Shown here one piece after another: positions 34,551 to 42,789 of a stretch of DNA of 64,000 nt (the stretch's first letter is position 1; the number at the start of each line of letters is the position of its first letter). The position numbers and the translations under genes were made by a program. Origin of the DNA: Atriophallophorus winterbourni (lineage: Eukaryota > Platyhelminthes > Trematoda > Plagiorchiida > Microphallidae). The stretch lies in assembly GCA_013407085.1 (NCBI GenBank), contig JACCGJ010013208.1, positions 99,243-163,242 on the forward strand. Direction: 5' to 3'. Below the pieces are notes generated by a model. That model worked only from the letters and a program-made list of their open reading frames with translations. It was not told the origin of the DNA and searched no databases.

Positions 34551-34785
34551 TTAGGCCTTGACTTTGTCGGTCTTCTTAGGCAGAAGTACGGTCTGAATGT
34601 TAGGCAGTACACCACCTTGGGCAATTGTCACACCACCCAAAAGCTTGTTCAATTCCTCGTCGTTGCGGATAGCCAATTGCAAGTGACGGGGGATGATGCG
34701 GGTCTTCTTGTTGTCGCGAGCAGCATTGCCGGCCAACTTCAGCAGCCAGATATTCCAGCACTGCAGCGAGGTACACTGGGGCAGA
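34551..34785 (-). pseudogene. Histone H2A, truncated and frameshifted copy
   Basis: The minus strand carries the C-terminal 76 or so codons of H2A, matching the intact gene at 40865-41242 with one amino-acid change (Ala to Thr in the Asn-Ile-Gln-Ala-Val block near the C terminus). The N-terminal third is missing: the copy stops at 34785, exactly where the MULE sequence begins, with 'gca' shared by both sides. An 8-base deletion near 34736 (between the Glu-Val and Ala-Gly-Asn codons of the intact gene) shifts the frame. It still keeps its 3' UTR and stem-loop. It lacks a promoter and cannot encode H2A. Confidence 0.88.
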
Positions 34786-35709
34786 TGGGGAAATACGTCA
34801 CGCCGTGTGACGTAAGAAACATGCGATGGAAGCTGCTGGCGAGTCGCAAAACCACAAGTTCTTTATACGACTTGAGCTCCCAGCTCAATAACTCCGGCCG
34901 TTGTTCTATGGAAACTGATGCTGAGAGCAATCTCACTCATTTCATATTTATGACGAATGAACAGATAACGCTTTGCCGCCGGTTTCCTCATTTCATTGGC
35001 ATTGACTCAACTTTCAAGAGTTGCCGTGAAAAGTACCACTTATTTGTCATTGTTGTGGTAGATGGCTGCGGTAAGGGTATTCCTGTTTGCTTCGGATGGT
35101 TGCGGACGGAGACCACAGCGTCCATATCTTTGTTCCTACGCAAGTTTTTGGAATTCGCTAACCCTGTTAGCATTCTGTCGGTCATGATGGATGACAGCGC
35201 TGCCAGTAAGGCTGCAGTGAGAGCTGAAATGCCAGCAGCACATTATACGGAATGTTACCAAAAGAGTATGTTCATCTTAATTACTTAACATGTTTACAGC
35301 AACCTGGTGCCTTGTTTATGAAGTGGTTCTACGTAGCCATGAGCACGCGCAACAGGTGGAGATAAATTCTATCTTTGAATGCCATGAATAGGGTTAACGA
35401 AACCCTATACCAACAGTACGTGAGGCCAAGACTGATCCACCGAGCCTCAATGTGGACAACAATCAGATCGCCTCGAGTTCCCACTTTTGGCCGAAGGGAC
35501 AATAACTTCGTTGAAGCCACCCATCGGTCAATTAAGAGACAATTTGTCTCTGGCAAGCTGTAGAACGAACGAAGGACGTCTTCCAACAACGCCTTCAGAA
35601 TCGTCAGGCTCTATTTGACTCTACCAGTCGTGGGCCTCGCGAAATTCCTCAGCACCCTGAGCTCGATGGAATGTACTCCCTGTTAGTACCCAAAGCAGTG
35701 GAATTGCTG
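34783..35709 (+). pseudogene. MULE-type transposase copy A, truncated
   Basis: The copy starts at 'gcagatgggg', fused to the antisense H2A fragment. The frame 34778-35288 contains the MULE transposase core: Ile-Asp-Ser-Thr-Phe-Lys (first catalytic Asp), a Gly-Ile-Pro-Val-Cys-Phe-Gly-Trp block, and Met-Met-Asp-Asp-Ser-Ala (second Asp). After an apparent non-coding insert beginning GTATGT (35265) another frame carries Asp-Asn-Asn-Phe-Val-Glu-Ala-Thr-His with the catalytic Glu (near 35515). A 20-base deletion near 35540, compared with copy B, breaks the end. The family resembles the FAR1/ZSWIM-like MULE transposases. The copy ends where copy B begins, tail to tail. Confidence 0.75.
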
Positions 35710-36733
35710 TCTTGTAACCTTCAGTCACCGCGGATAATTCCTGTATGTGGACGCAAGTCATCAGACGGTTTTGCCGCAGGTGGTCGGTCAGCAATTCCAC
35801 TGCTTTGGGTACTAATGGAGTACATTCCATCGAGCTCAGGGTGCTGAGGAATTTCGCGAGGCCCACGACTGGTAGAGTCAAATAGAGCCTGACGATTCTG
35901 AAGGCGTTGTTGGAAGACGTCCTTCGTTCTTTCTACAGCTTGCCAGAGACAAAGGTTCCCACTCAAATTATGCCTCTTAATTGACCGATGGGTGGCTTCA
36001 ACGAAGTTATTGTCCCTTCGGCCAAAAGTGGGAACTCGAGGCGATCTGATTGTTGTCCACATTGAGGCTCGGTGGATCAGTCTTGGCCTCACGTACTGTT
36101 GGTATAGGGTTTCGTTAACCCTATTCATTGCATTCAAAGATAGAATATATCTCCACCTGTTGCGCGTGCTCATGGCTACGTAGAACCACTTCATAAACAA
36201 GGCACCAGGTTGCTGTAAACATGTTAAGTAATTAAGATGAACATACTCTTTTGGTAACATTCCGTATAATGTGCTGCTGGCATTTCAGCTCTCACTGCAG
36301 CCTTACTGGCAGCGCTGTCATCCATCATGACCGACAGAATGCTAACAGGGTTAGCGAATTCCAAAAACTTGCGTAGGAAAAAAGATATGGACGCTGTGGT
36401 CTCCGTCCGCAACCATCCGAAGCAAACAGGAATACCCTTACCGCAGCCATCTACCACAACAATGACGAATAAGTGGTACTTTTCACGGCCACTCTTGAAA
36501 GTTGAGTCAATGCATATGAAATGAGAAAACCGGCGGCAAAGCGTTATCTGTTCATTCGTCATAAATATGAAATGAGTGAGATTGCTCTCAGCATCAGTTT
36601 CTATAGAAAAACGGCCGGATGTATTGAGCTGGGAGCTCAAGTCGTATAAAGAAATTGTGGTTTTGCGACTCGCCAGCAGCTTCCATCGCATGTTTCTTAC
36701 GTCACACGGAGTGACGTATTTCCCCATCTGCGT
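34783..36733. repeat. MULE palindrome, arms about 0.93 kb
   Basis: Copy A (34783-35709) and the matching part of copy B (35789-36733) are near-identical inverted repeats separated by 79 bases. The innermost pairing is 35686-35709 against 35789-35812. Few substitutions separate the arms (for example Thr-Ser-Ser against Thr-Ile-Ser), so the palindrome is fairly young. It is nested inside the larger H2A inverted duplication. Confidence 0.85.
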
Positions 36734-37239
36734 TCGAATATAATTGCATATGTTGAACGATGGAGTATTGTTCAACAACCAAGGGGTTATCGTTGACATC
36801 TCGTCCAGTGAGAGGCGCCTATGAGTCGGTTCGTATTTAGCCATTAGTAAACTAATGGGATGGTAGTGCTCCAAGGAAACTCGAGGGACACCAAACCTTG
36901 CACTAGGCAACCTTGAGATGAGTATTCTTGACCCACATCTGATCTTACGGGATTGCGTTCGACGAATTCCTTGGGAAGATGGCCGGTGTCGTCCAGCTTT
37001 TACGCATTCTTAAGTCCGGGATCTGCAAATTATCAAAGTTAAGCTAACACAAACCTGGCATTTGGTGCTGTGCTCCGAATGTAATACGACGAACCAGTGG
37101 AGCTGGAAATAGCACCTGCTGCTTCAACTAGGGATTCAAATTTTATGGGGTCGGCAACGGTTCCGAAAATTTCTGCAAAAACATGAACTAGCGAAATCGT
37201 TAACATATGCTGCGTGTAAGCTATGCAGCCAGATGCCAT
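35710..37239 (-). pseudogene. MULE-type transposase copy B, longer
   Basis: The minus strand from ATG 37237-37239 starts with a FAR1-like region (Lys-Phe-Glu-Ser-Leu-Val-Glu... Thr-Gly-Ser-Ser-Tyr-Tyr-Ile-Arg-Ser). A 32-base GTTTGT...TTGCAG segment (37053-37022) looks like an intron. After it come a basic stretch and Ser-Leu-Glu-His-Tyr-His-Pro-Ile (near 36865). The DDE core follows in the frame 36910-36224 (Ile-Asp-Ser-Thr-Phe; Met-Met-Asp-Asp) and the catalytic Glu in Asn-Asn-Phe-Val-Glu-Ala-Thr-His in the frame 36260-35721. A second short GT-AG segment (34 bases, GTATGT to TTACAG) lies between these frames. Joining at the obvious sites leaves a stop or phase mismatch, so it is probably decayed. 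The SWIM domain was not seen. Confidence 0.65.
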
Positions 37240-37289
37240 GATTAGCTTAAAAATAAACGCATTCTGATTCGTGCCCCTTGAACGGATTC

Positions 37290-37590
37290 TGATTGGTCGG
37301 TGGAAAGTAATTGTAGCGGACGCCGAGATTTGGAGAGAAAGAAGGCTAACTAAACAACCAATCGCGACGATCGAACGAGAATATAGCACCGGGTAATGGG
37401 CCAATAAATCGAGGTCAACTTCAACCAATCAGCGCAGAGAGAACGGTGAACGCACACAAAGTATCATGAACAATAAATCGCACTATTAGCCAATAGCAAT
37501 CCTTGTTTCAACTAAATCAATGGACCAATCAGCACGAGGGTAACTGTTTATTGGATAATAGCGATTCGGTTATTTGCTTTTATATAAATA
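37290..37590 (+). promoter_or_regulatory. H2B promoter: CCAAT cluster and TATA box
   Basis: Six CCAAT boxes on the plus strand (37358, 37401, 37425, 37490, 37525 and, less exactly, CAAT at 37471) and ATTGG, its complement, at 37292 and 37550. A TATAAATA element lies at 37583-37590, about 43 bases before the ATG. Dense CCAAT boxes are usual in histone promoters. Boxes in both orientations would also suit a divergent H2A-H2B pair. The MULE copy B coding start lies inside the upstream part. Confidence 0.75.
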
Positions 37591-37632
37591 TTAAACTAGC
37601 ATTTTGTTCACCGATTGCGTTCATCAGCTACA

Positions 37633-38001
37633 ATGGCACCCAAGGTTGTTTCCGGAAAAGCCGCGAAGAAGGCCTCAAAGGTCAAAGTCCCCAAGGTTGA
37701 CAAGAAGAAGAAGCGAAGGAGGAAGGAATCCTACGCCATCTACATCTACAAGGTTCTGCGTCAAGTTCATCCCGACACCGGAATCTCGTCCAAGGCCATG
37801 TCCATCATGAACTCCTTCGTGAATGACATCTTCGAACGCATCGCTGCTGAATCCAGTCGCCTTGCTCATTACAACAAGCGGTCGACCATCACCAGCAGAG
37901 AGATCCAGACTGCTGTCCGTCTCTTGCTCCCTGGTGAATTGGCGAAACACGCTGTGTCCGAAGGCACCAAGGCTGTCACCAAGTACACCAGTACCAAGTA
38001 A
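37633..38001 (+). CDS. H2B: Histone H2B
   Basis: Core histone of 122 residues, partner of H2A in the nucleosome. A basic Lys/Ala-rich tail (residues 1-34, ending in a Lys-Lys-Lys-Lys-Arg-Arg-Arg-Lys run) is followed by the histone fold: [34 protein letters not shown] and the C-terminal Ala-Val-Thr-Lys-Tyr-Thr-Ser-Thr-Lys that is near-universal in animals. The start at 37633 gives the usual Met-Ala-Pro-Lys; an upstream TTG in frame is not a start. No intron. The stem-loop at 38033-38048 indicates replication-dependent expression without a poly(A) tail. Codons favour C and G more than the flanks. Confidence 0.97.
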   Translation: MAPKVVSGKAAKKASKVKVPKVDKKKKRRRKESYAIYIYKVLRQVHPDTGISSKAMSIMNSFVNDIFERIAAESSRLAHYNKRSTITSREIQTAVRLLLPGELAKHAVSEGTKAVTKYTSTK

Positions 38002-38032
38002 ACGACCGTTGGCCGGTAGTGAACGCTTCCAC

Positions 38033-38048
38033 GGCCCTTTTCAGGGCC
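38033..38048 (+). terminator. Histone 3' stem-loop of H2B
   Basis: GGCCCTTTTCAGGGCC, followed by ACCACA. Six perfect pairs and a TTTC loop match the animal replication-dependent histone stem-loop bound by SLBP. It begins 31 bases after the stop codon. Confidence 0.93.
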
Positions 38049-38309
38049 ACCACATTGATTGCCCTATTCTGTTCCTATTGTCGATTTCGAAAGTACGATT
38101 GCATTCGGGGGTAGTGAGGGTTGTAGTTTTAGACTGCGTTGCGAATCATGTGACGTTCGTGTAGTCAAAACAGCGATAGTGGAAGATGAAAAAAACTTGC
38201 CAAGCCGGGATGGGGTTAGCTGGACATGTTGGTATGTTGTCTTGGAATTTACGATTGAGCTTGCGCCTCGGGAATTCAGTTTTAGTTTATACCACTAATT
38301 CTTGGGGCG

Positions 38310-38765
38310 CTTCTAGCGTGCCTCGTGGTGCAAAAGTTTGCGTTTCCTAGTTATAAATTTTTGAATCAGCCCCATCCCAGAGCGTGCGCGCTTCTGATGT
38401 AATTTGGTGCTTACATTCCCATCCATTACACGCCCCCTTTCTGGCTGTTTGCCGTCAAGTGGTAAACAATGGTATACTTTATTGCCAAAAAATACGGCGA
38501 ACCATGATCTACAAATAAAGTCCAATTGATACTTGGCCCAATTGTGGTGCTCACATTTGAAACCAATACCGGTTTCTGGCCGTATATCGTCATCAGGAGC
38601 CGACAGTGAGCCTTGAAGGTTGTTTTGTAACAAACTGCATGTCCGTTTGTGCGTACTCATTCGTGGCAAGCCCATCGAAATTTTGATCACAACGGCCCGT
38701 CATTGAAGCACTGGACTCGTTATCAAGGGGCTTGGCAAGGATGAGCAGTCATAAACATTAAAAAT
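38310..38765 (-). repeat. Hammerhead repeat cluster, degraded
   Basis: Two minus-strand motifs of the ACCGGU hammerhead family (38431-38462 and 38563-38601), each preceded by a 'ttggtgctcac'-like flank, are followed at 38660-38765 by a piece of the Sm-alpha-like SINE ('gcaagcccatcga' and 'agcactggactcg'). That last hammerhead is cut after 'ggactcg' and lacks its core. The arrangement shows the two repeat families next to each other or as parts of one compound repeat. Confidence 0.5.
38563..38601 (-). ncRNA. Hammerhead-like motif, ACCGGU family
   Basis: Minus strand: GGCTCCTGATGA, CGATATACGGCCA, GAAACCGGTA, TTGG. Both catalytic boxes (CUGAUGA and GAAA) are complete and A is allowed at the cleavage position. 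Stem II is weak and stem I is short, so activity is doubtful. Confidence 0.5.
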
Positions 38766-38875
38766 CTATTTTCTACTACACTTAAATATGCATGTAATCA
38801 CACCATACACTTGCTTTTAAAGCATTTATCGCAAAAATGAACTCGAACCATTACTGTCCCGTGTAAGCTCCGAAA

Positions 38876-39115
38876 TTGATTTACGGAGACCTAACATGTC
38901 AACGATTAAATCCGGTCAGTTGTGCCGTTGCTCACTCCACCGTCTTACATGAATTTAAAGCGAAATTAGACGAATTTTTTTTTGCATTATTCGTTTCCCG
39001 AACATTTATATACGGCTTAATCTACTTCCTTATCTTGTTAATACACTTAAATTTCAATTTTTACCATCCTATGTTTGTTAGGCTTGTTGCTTTTTAGACC
39101 ATTAAAACCCTTGAA
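38876..39115 (+). mobile_element. CR1 3' end fragment
   Basis: The translation near 38950 gives Phe-Lys-Ala-Lys-Leu-Asp-Glu-Phe, the block found at the very end of CR1 ORF2 in this window (for example at 22395 and 49372-48845). A 3' UTR follows with 'catcctatg', 'gttaggcttgttgctttttagaccattaaaac' split over 39064-39107, and a TTGAATTTC tail. Only the last 200 bases or so of the element are present. Confidence 0.6.
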
Positions 39116-40600
39116 TTTCTTAGGTGAAGGGGTTCTAAGTGGATTATTCGTGTCTAGTTTTACCAATATAAAGTCTCCGAATCCTTAGTTTTAATTATGG
39201 CAGTCGCTGTTGGAAAAACGAATTAGAAATCACCATACACCGGAATTTAGTGCAAGAATTTAAAATGAAATCGAACCATTACGGCTACCCCGCGTAAACC
39301 CCCGAAAATGATTTACAACCTAACAATTGATGATTCAAGTTGTAAAATTTATAGTTACAAGATCTTGGATTAACAAATATACGTGGGATTTCTTGATCGA
39401 TTATCCATTATTCGAGGTTGGCGCAACAATCGAGATTGTGAGATCGAAAGTCGAAGAGTTTCACGTGTGTATTTCCGGCATTCTATCATTGATTGTCTCC
39501 TAGACACTACATTCTCTTGGCATAATACTTATGCAATAAAATGATGCAGCTTTAAGGATAGGAACTTTAAACAAATTTCATCCACATTAACTAGTTGTCC
39601 AGATATATTGGGATGCTCACAACCTCTTCACCAACACGCCACAACAGGTTTCTGGCTGTCTGCCGTCATCAGCTGGAGACAGTGAGGTTTGTCTAGTCAG
39701 TTAGATGATGCGATCTACGCTTCGGGATTCTTGCTTTTGGATGTCTAAAAGCGATCTAAAATCGACACGTTTCCATTTAACTGCCTTAATCATCTCATCA
39801 AACGTAGCCAATGGTAAGAAATTTTCGTGTCATTTAATTTCTTTATTATTTATCTTTTGTGGGTGATGCATCAACACTGCATTTTTACGAAATTTAAAGA
39901 TTCCGTGATCACAAACGTCATTTAGGCACCATATGTGCATATTGTTGTTTTGAAGAGTAGTGGTTTTTCAGTATCATAGGAATGTTGAATCAAGATGAAT
40001 AAACCCTACAGGATAGATAGTGGTCTACTCTCATGACAACGCTAAATCTGTTTCGATATCACTGATGGACAAAAGCGAAACTGTTTCTCAAAATAAATGT
40101 AGCAAATCTGGCCATTGCATGAATTCGATGCTAAATATTTCTACAGGAACTCGTATGATCTGTAAAGTTTTTCAGCTGAAAATTCCTATTCAGTTTACCC
40201 ATCGACCTATCAAAGGGAAAACTCACATAGGTTTACTGCAAGAAAACGCAGTCAGTGCGAGTTGGAACACCTAAAATCATCAACCTTTAATACACTGAAG
40301 AAAGTAGATTAAAGCATAGTCACACTGCAACTCATCATACTGATTTAATACTCGCGTCATAGTTGACAGTTAAAATGCGGATTCCCTACACAAAAACATA
40401 CAAGATCACAAGCATATTCGCATTAGCAGTTACAAATAGCGAAATTTTGGGATAGTGATCTATGAAAACCAAAATAATAACTAAAAGCCTGGACTGAGCT
40501 AGTTGTTAAACGAAGGGTAATAATGGTAAGTCGAGGTCAAAACGAAACAAAGAAAATTGGACACGGGCGAACAAAAAACACTGCGTCACGTGGCTTATTT
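39116..40600. other. Intergenic; one hammerhead remnant
   Basis: About 1.5 kb between H2B and the H2A promoter. It contains a hammerhead-like motif at 39636-39680 and otherwise no recognisable gene. The frame 40020-40274 (84 codons) has no motif I know. Confidence 0.5.
39636..39680 (-). ncRNA. Hammerhead-like motif, ACCGGU family
   Basis: Minus strand: CCAGCTGATGA, CGGCAGACAGCCA (GGC pairs with GCC), GAAACCTGTT, GTGG. Both catalytic boxes are intact; stem III has one mismatch to the family (CCTGTT for CCGGTT) and the cleavage site is a U. Stem I is not well formed. Possibly weak or inactive. Confidence 0.5.
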
Positions 40601-40815
40601 TTTTGTCCAATGGGCAGCTAGACAAATGATCGATTTCAACCAATGGATGAACTGCGGTTAGGATTGATTCACGAAACAACTAACCAATCCATGACATGAA
40701 CACACTGAATATGTGGACCAATTAGATGCAGACATTGTTGTTTAAGCATATGGACCAATAGGAACATCATAAAGGAAGGATTTTGAAATAATGTTGATTC
40801 ACATCATATATATAC
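40600..40815 (+). promoter_or_regulatory. H2A promoter: five CCAAT boxes and TATA
   Basis: CCAAT boxes at 40607, 40640, 40684, 40718 and 40755, all in the same orientation, and a TATATATA element at 40806-40814, about 50 bases before the ATG. The regular CCAAT spacing (33-44 bases) suggests binding of NF-Y or a similar CCAAT factor, as known for animal histone promoters. Confidence 0.78.
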
Positions 40816-40831
40816 GCTCGCGCACTAGTAA

Positions 40832-41242
<411 letters not shown>

Positions 41243-41280
41243 GGTGTAAACCTTCGGCGAAGGAAGAGAACGTTGACAAC

Positions 41281-41296
41281 GGCCCTCTTTAGGGCC
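41281..41296 (+). terminator. Histone 3' stem-loop of H2A
   Basis: GGCCCTCTTTAGGGCC followed by ACCACT. Six perfect pairs, loop CTTT. It begins 38 bases after the stop codon. Confidence 0.92.
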
Positions 41297-41439
41297 ACCA
41301 CTTTGATTTACTTTATGTTCCTACGCCTTATCGTATTAGAGAAATGTTTTATGTATTCATGTACATAAGGTACATTCAGGGTGCTGTTTAACGAGAGTAG
41401 AATAATCTCGGGAATTGATGAGACAACTGCCTATTTTAG

Positions 41440-42250
41440 TTTATGCCATACTTTGGCTAGCATCACAGACCATTGCAAAGGAGATTAAGGGGTGTCGGCG
41501 GTATCTGGAAGGTGTTGACTAAAACATTCTCCTTTTACTAAACGCCTATAAAGGCTCGTGCTCGAGGCTTCACTAAGGCTATGGGTCACTGACATTGAAT
41601 TGGTATAGCCTTCGCATGTTGCCTATAGCTGACGCTCTTTCCATCTCCGAGGCTTTTTCCTTCCATCATATCTCTGCCACGACTATGAAGACACTTTCGA
41701 TCGTCTTCATACTCTAAACCACTTGGTAATGCACAGCGCGGTTCATGTAGCATGTGGAACTCAGCAGAGATCCATCGGTTGACGAGCGACTTTGTAGCAT
41801 TATGAAGTAGTGGTTGCCTACACCGAATTAGGGGAGATTTCGTTTGAAGGGTCCCACCCCGAGCTTTTAGCGCGTTGGCGTTACCCATAAGGCAGAGGAT
41901 CGCACCTATCGGTGACCGACGATCGGTTCCTACGCCGTTTTCCGGCAATTTCCAGTTCGGAGCCCGATAAACCAGTCGATTGGTTGGTGACTGCAGTTTT
42001 CGCTTGTGCGACAAGGGGAAGTGACTTAATGCGGCGAGTCACATCCGCCGCATCATGATGTCATTTGATTTTTGTGGCTTGCTATAGGGAGAACGCTTGC
42101 CAGGCGAAAACTCACCACATCCGCAGACAACACCGCGGAATCTTTCGCTGATCCCGGAGAACCGAGTCTACCTAGCTGGCACCAACTTGGAGGTATTTCG
42201 GCTAGCTAGCCGTTTGCGCTATACCACATGGGAGTGGGTCGTATACGTTG
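41440..42250 (-). repeat. Unclassified repeat segment within the arms
   Basis: An open frame of 142 codons (42014-41586, minus) has a basic composition and no domain I recognise. A shorter version is present in arm 1 (33660-34320), where about 260 bases are missing. A palindromic 'ggctagctagcc' lies at 42200-42212. The high GC content and sharp borders suggest a mobile or satellite-like segment rather than histone 3' sequence. Confidence 0.35.
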
Positions 42251-42435
42251 TATAATTATCTAATCTAAGTGGTCACCGTTGTTGCGTTCGGACATTGAAG
42301 TCCCTGACCTCAATTTACTAGAATTTTCCAGTACAAAAGCGAATAGTCCAACTCAAACTAGAAGATATTCCTCAGAGACAAAGTGACCACACATAGGCCT
42401 TCAAAACTATTCACCAAATCACCCACGTAATCGCT

Positions 42436-42600
42436 TACTACAGCTTTCTCGATTGGATAGTCGCCCTTAATTTGTATTTAGGTAGAATGTGTTTCAATTT
42501 GAACTCCTTGCCGGAAGAAATCTTATAATCTGTTGCGAATTTCACTCTAAAGCTGAATGAACACGGCAAACCTTGCTATAAGTCTGTCTCTATTAAAGAT
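42436..42600 (+). mobile_element. CR1 ORF2 C-terminal fragment (+)
   Basis: The translation gives Ser-Arg-Leu-Asp, then Arg-Met-Cys-Phe-Asn-Leu-Asn-Ser-Leu-Pro-Glu-Glu-Ile, matching the last block of CR1 ORF2 (for example Arg-Ile-Cys-Phe-Thr-Trp-Asn-Tyr-Leu-Pro-Glu-Glu-Ile near 32355). The mirrored copy lies in arm 1 near 33310-33465. It is a short fragment and is broken by a stop. Confidence 0.6.
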
Positions 42601-42789
42601 CGGATGAGTGCAAATCGCAGACCATTTAATGTAATAAGCCCTGGACCATCCGGAATTTGAAGTTTTCCAGAATATATGGCATAAAAACCTTATAGCTACA
42701 CAACATCATCGTATAACGACACTGAATATACACCAAAATTGATGCACTAGGAAAATCGACGGGTTTGTAGTTAGAAAAAATGTGTATTG

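Larger units (their letters stand above)
32564..34785. repeat. Inverted duplication, arm 1
   Basis: This arm is the reverse complement of 41008-43170 (arm 2). It starts inside the C-terminal part of CR1-G (Arg-Arg-Ile-Phe-Gly-Arg in arm 2; 'ccacattttagttatgctcc' here) and ends inside H2A. It differs from arm 2 by several indels: about 30 bases missing near 32625, about 260 bases near 33922, and 8 bases in H2A. It contains the histone stem-loop remnant at 34497-34512. The ends do not coincide with element boundaries, so this is a segmental duplication rather than a transposon insertion. Confidence 0.85.

Noticed and set aside
34617..35288. A 223-codon plus-strand protein
   Set aside because: Its first third is antisense H2A. 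It is an artefact of the H2A-MULE junction.
37039..37428. A 129-codon minus frame overlapping the H2B promoter as a separate gene
   Set aside because: Its C-terminal half is the FAR1-like start of MULE copy B; the N-terminal part is promoter DNA.
37615..37632. An upstream TTG as the start of H2B
   Set aside because: It adds six residues that no H2B has. The ATG at 37633 gives the conserved Met-Ala-Pro-Lys start and lies properly after the TATA box.
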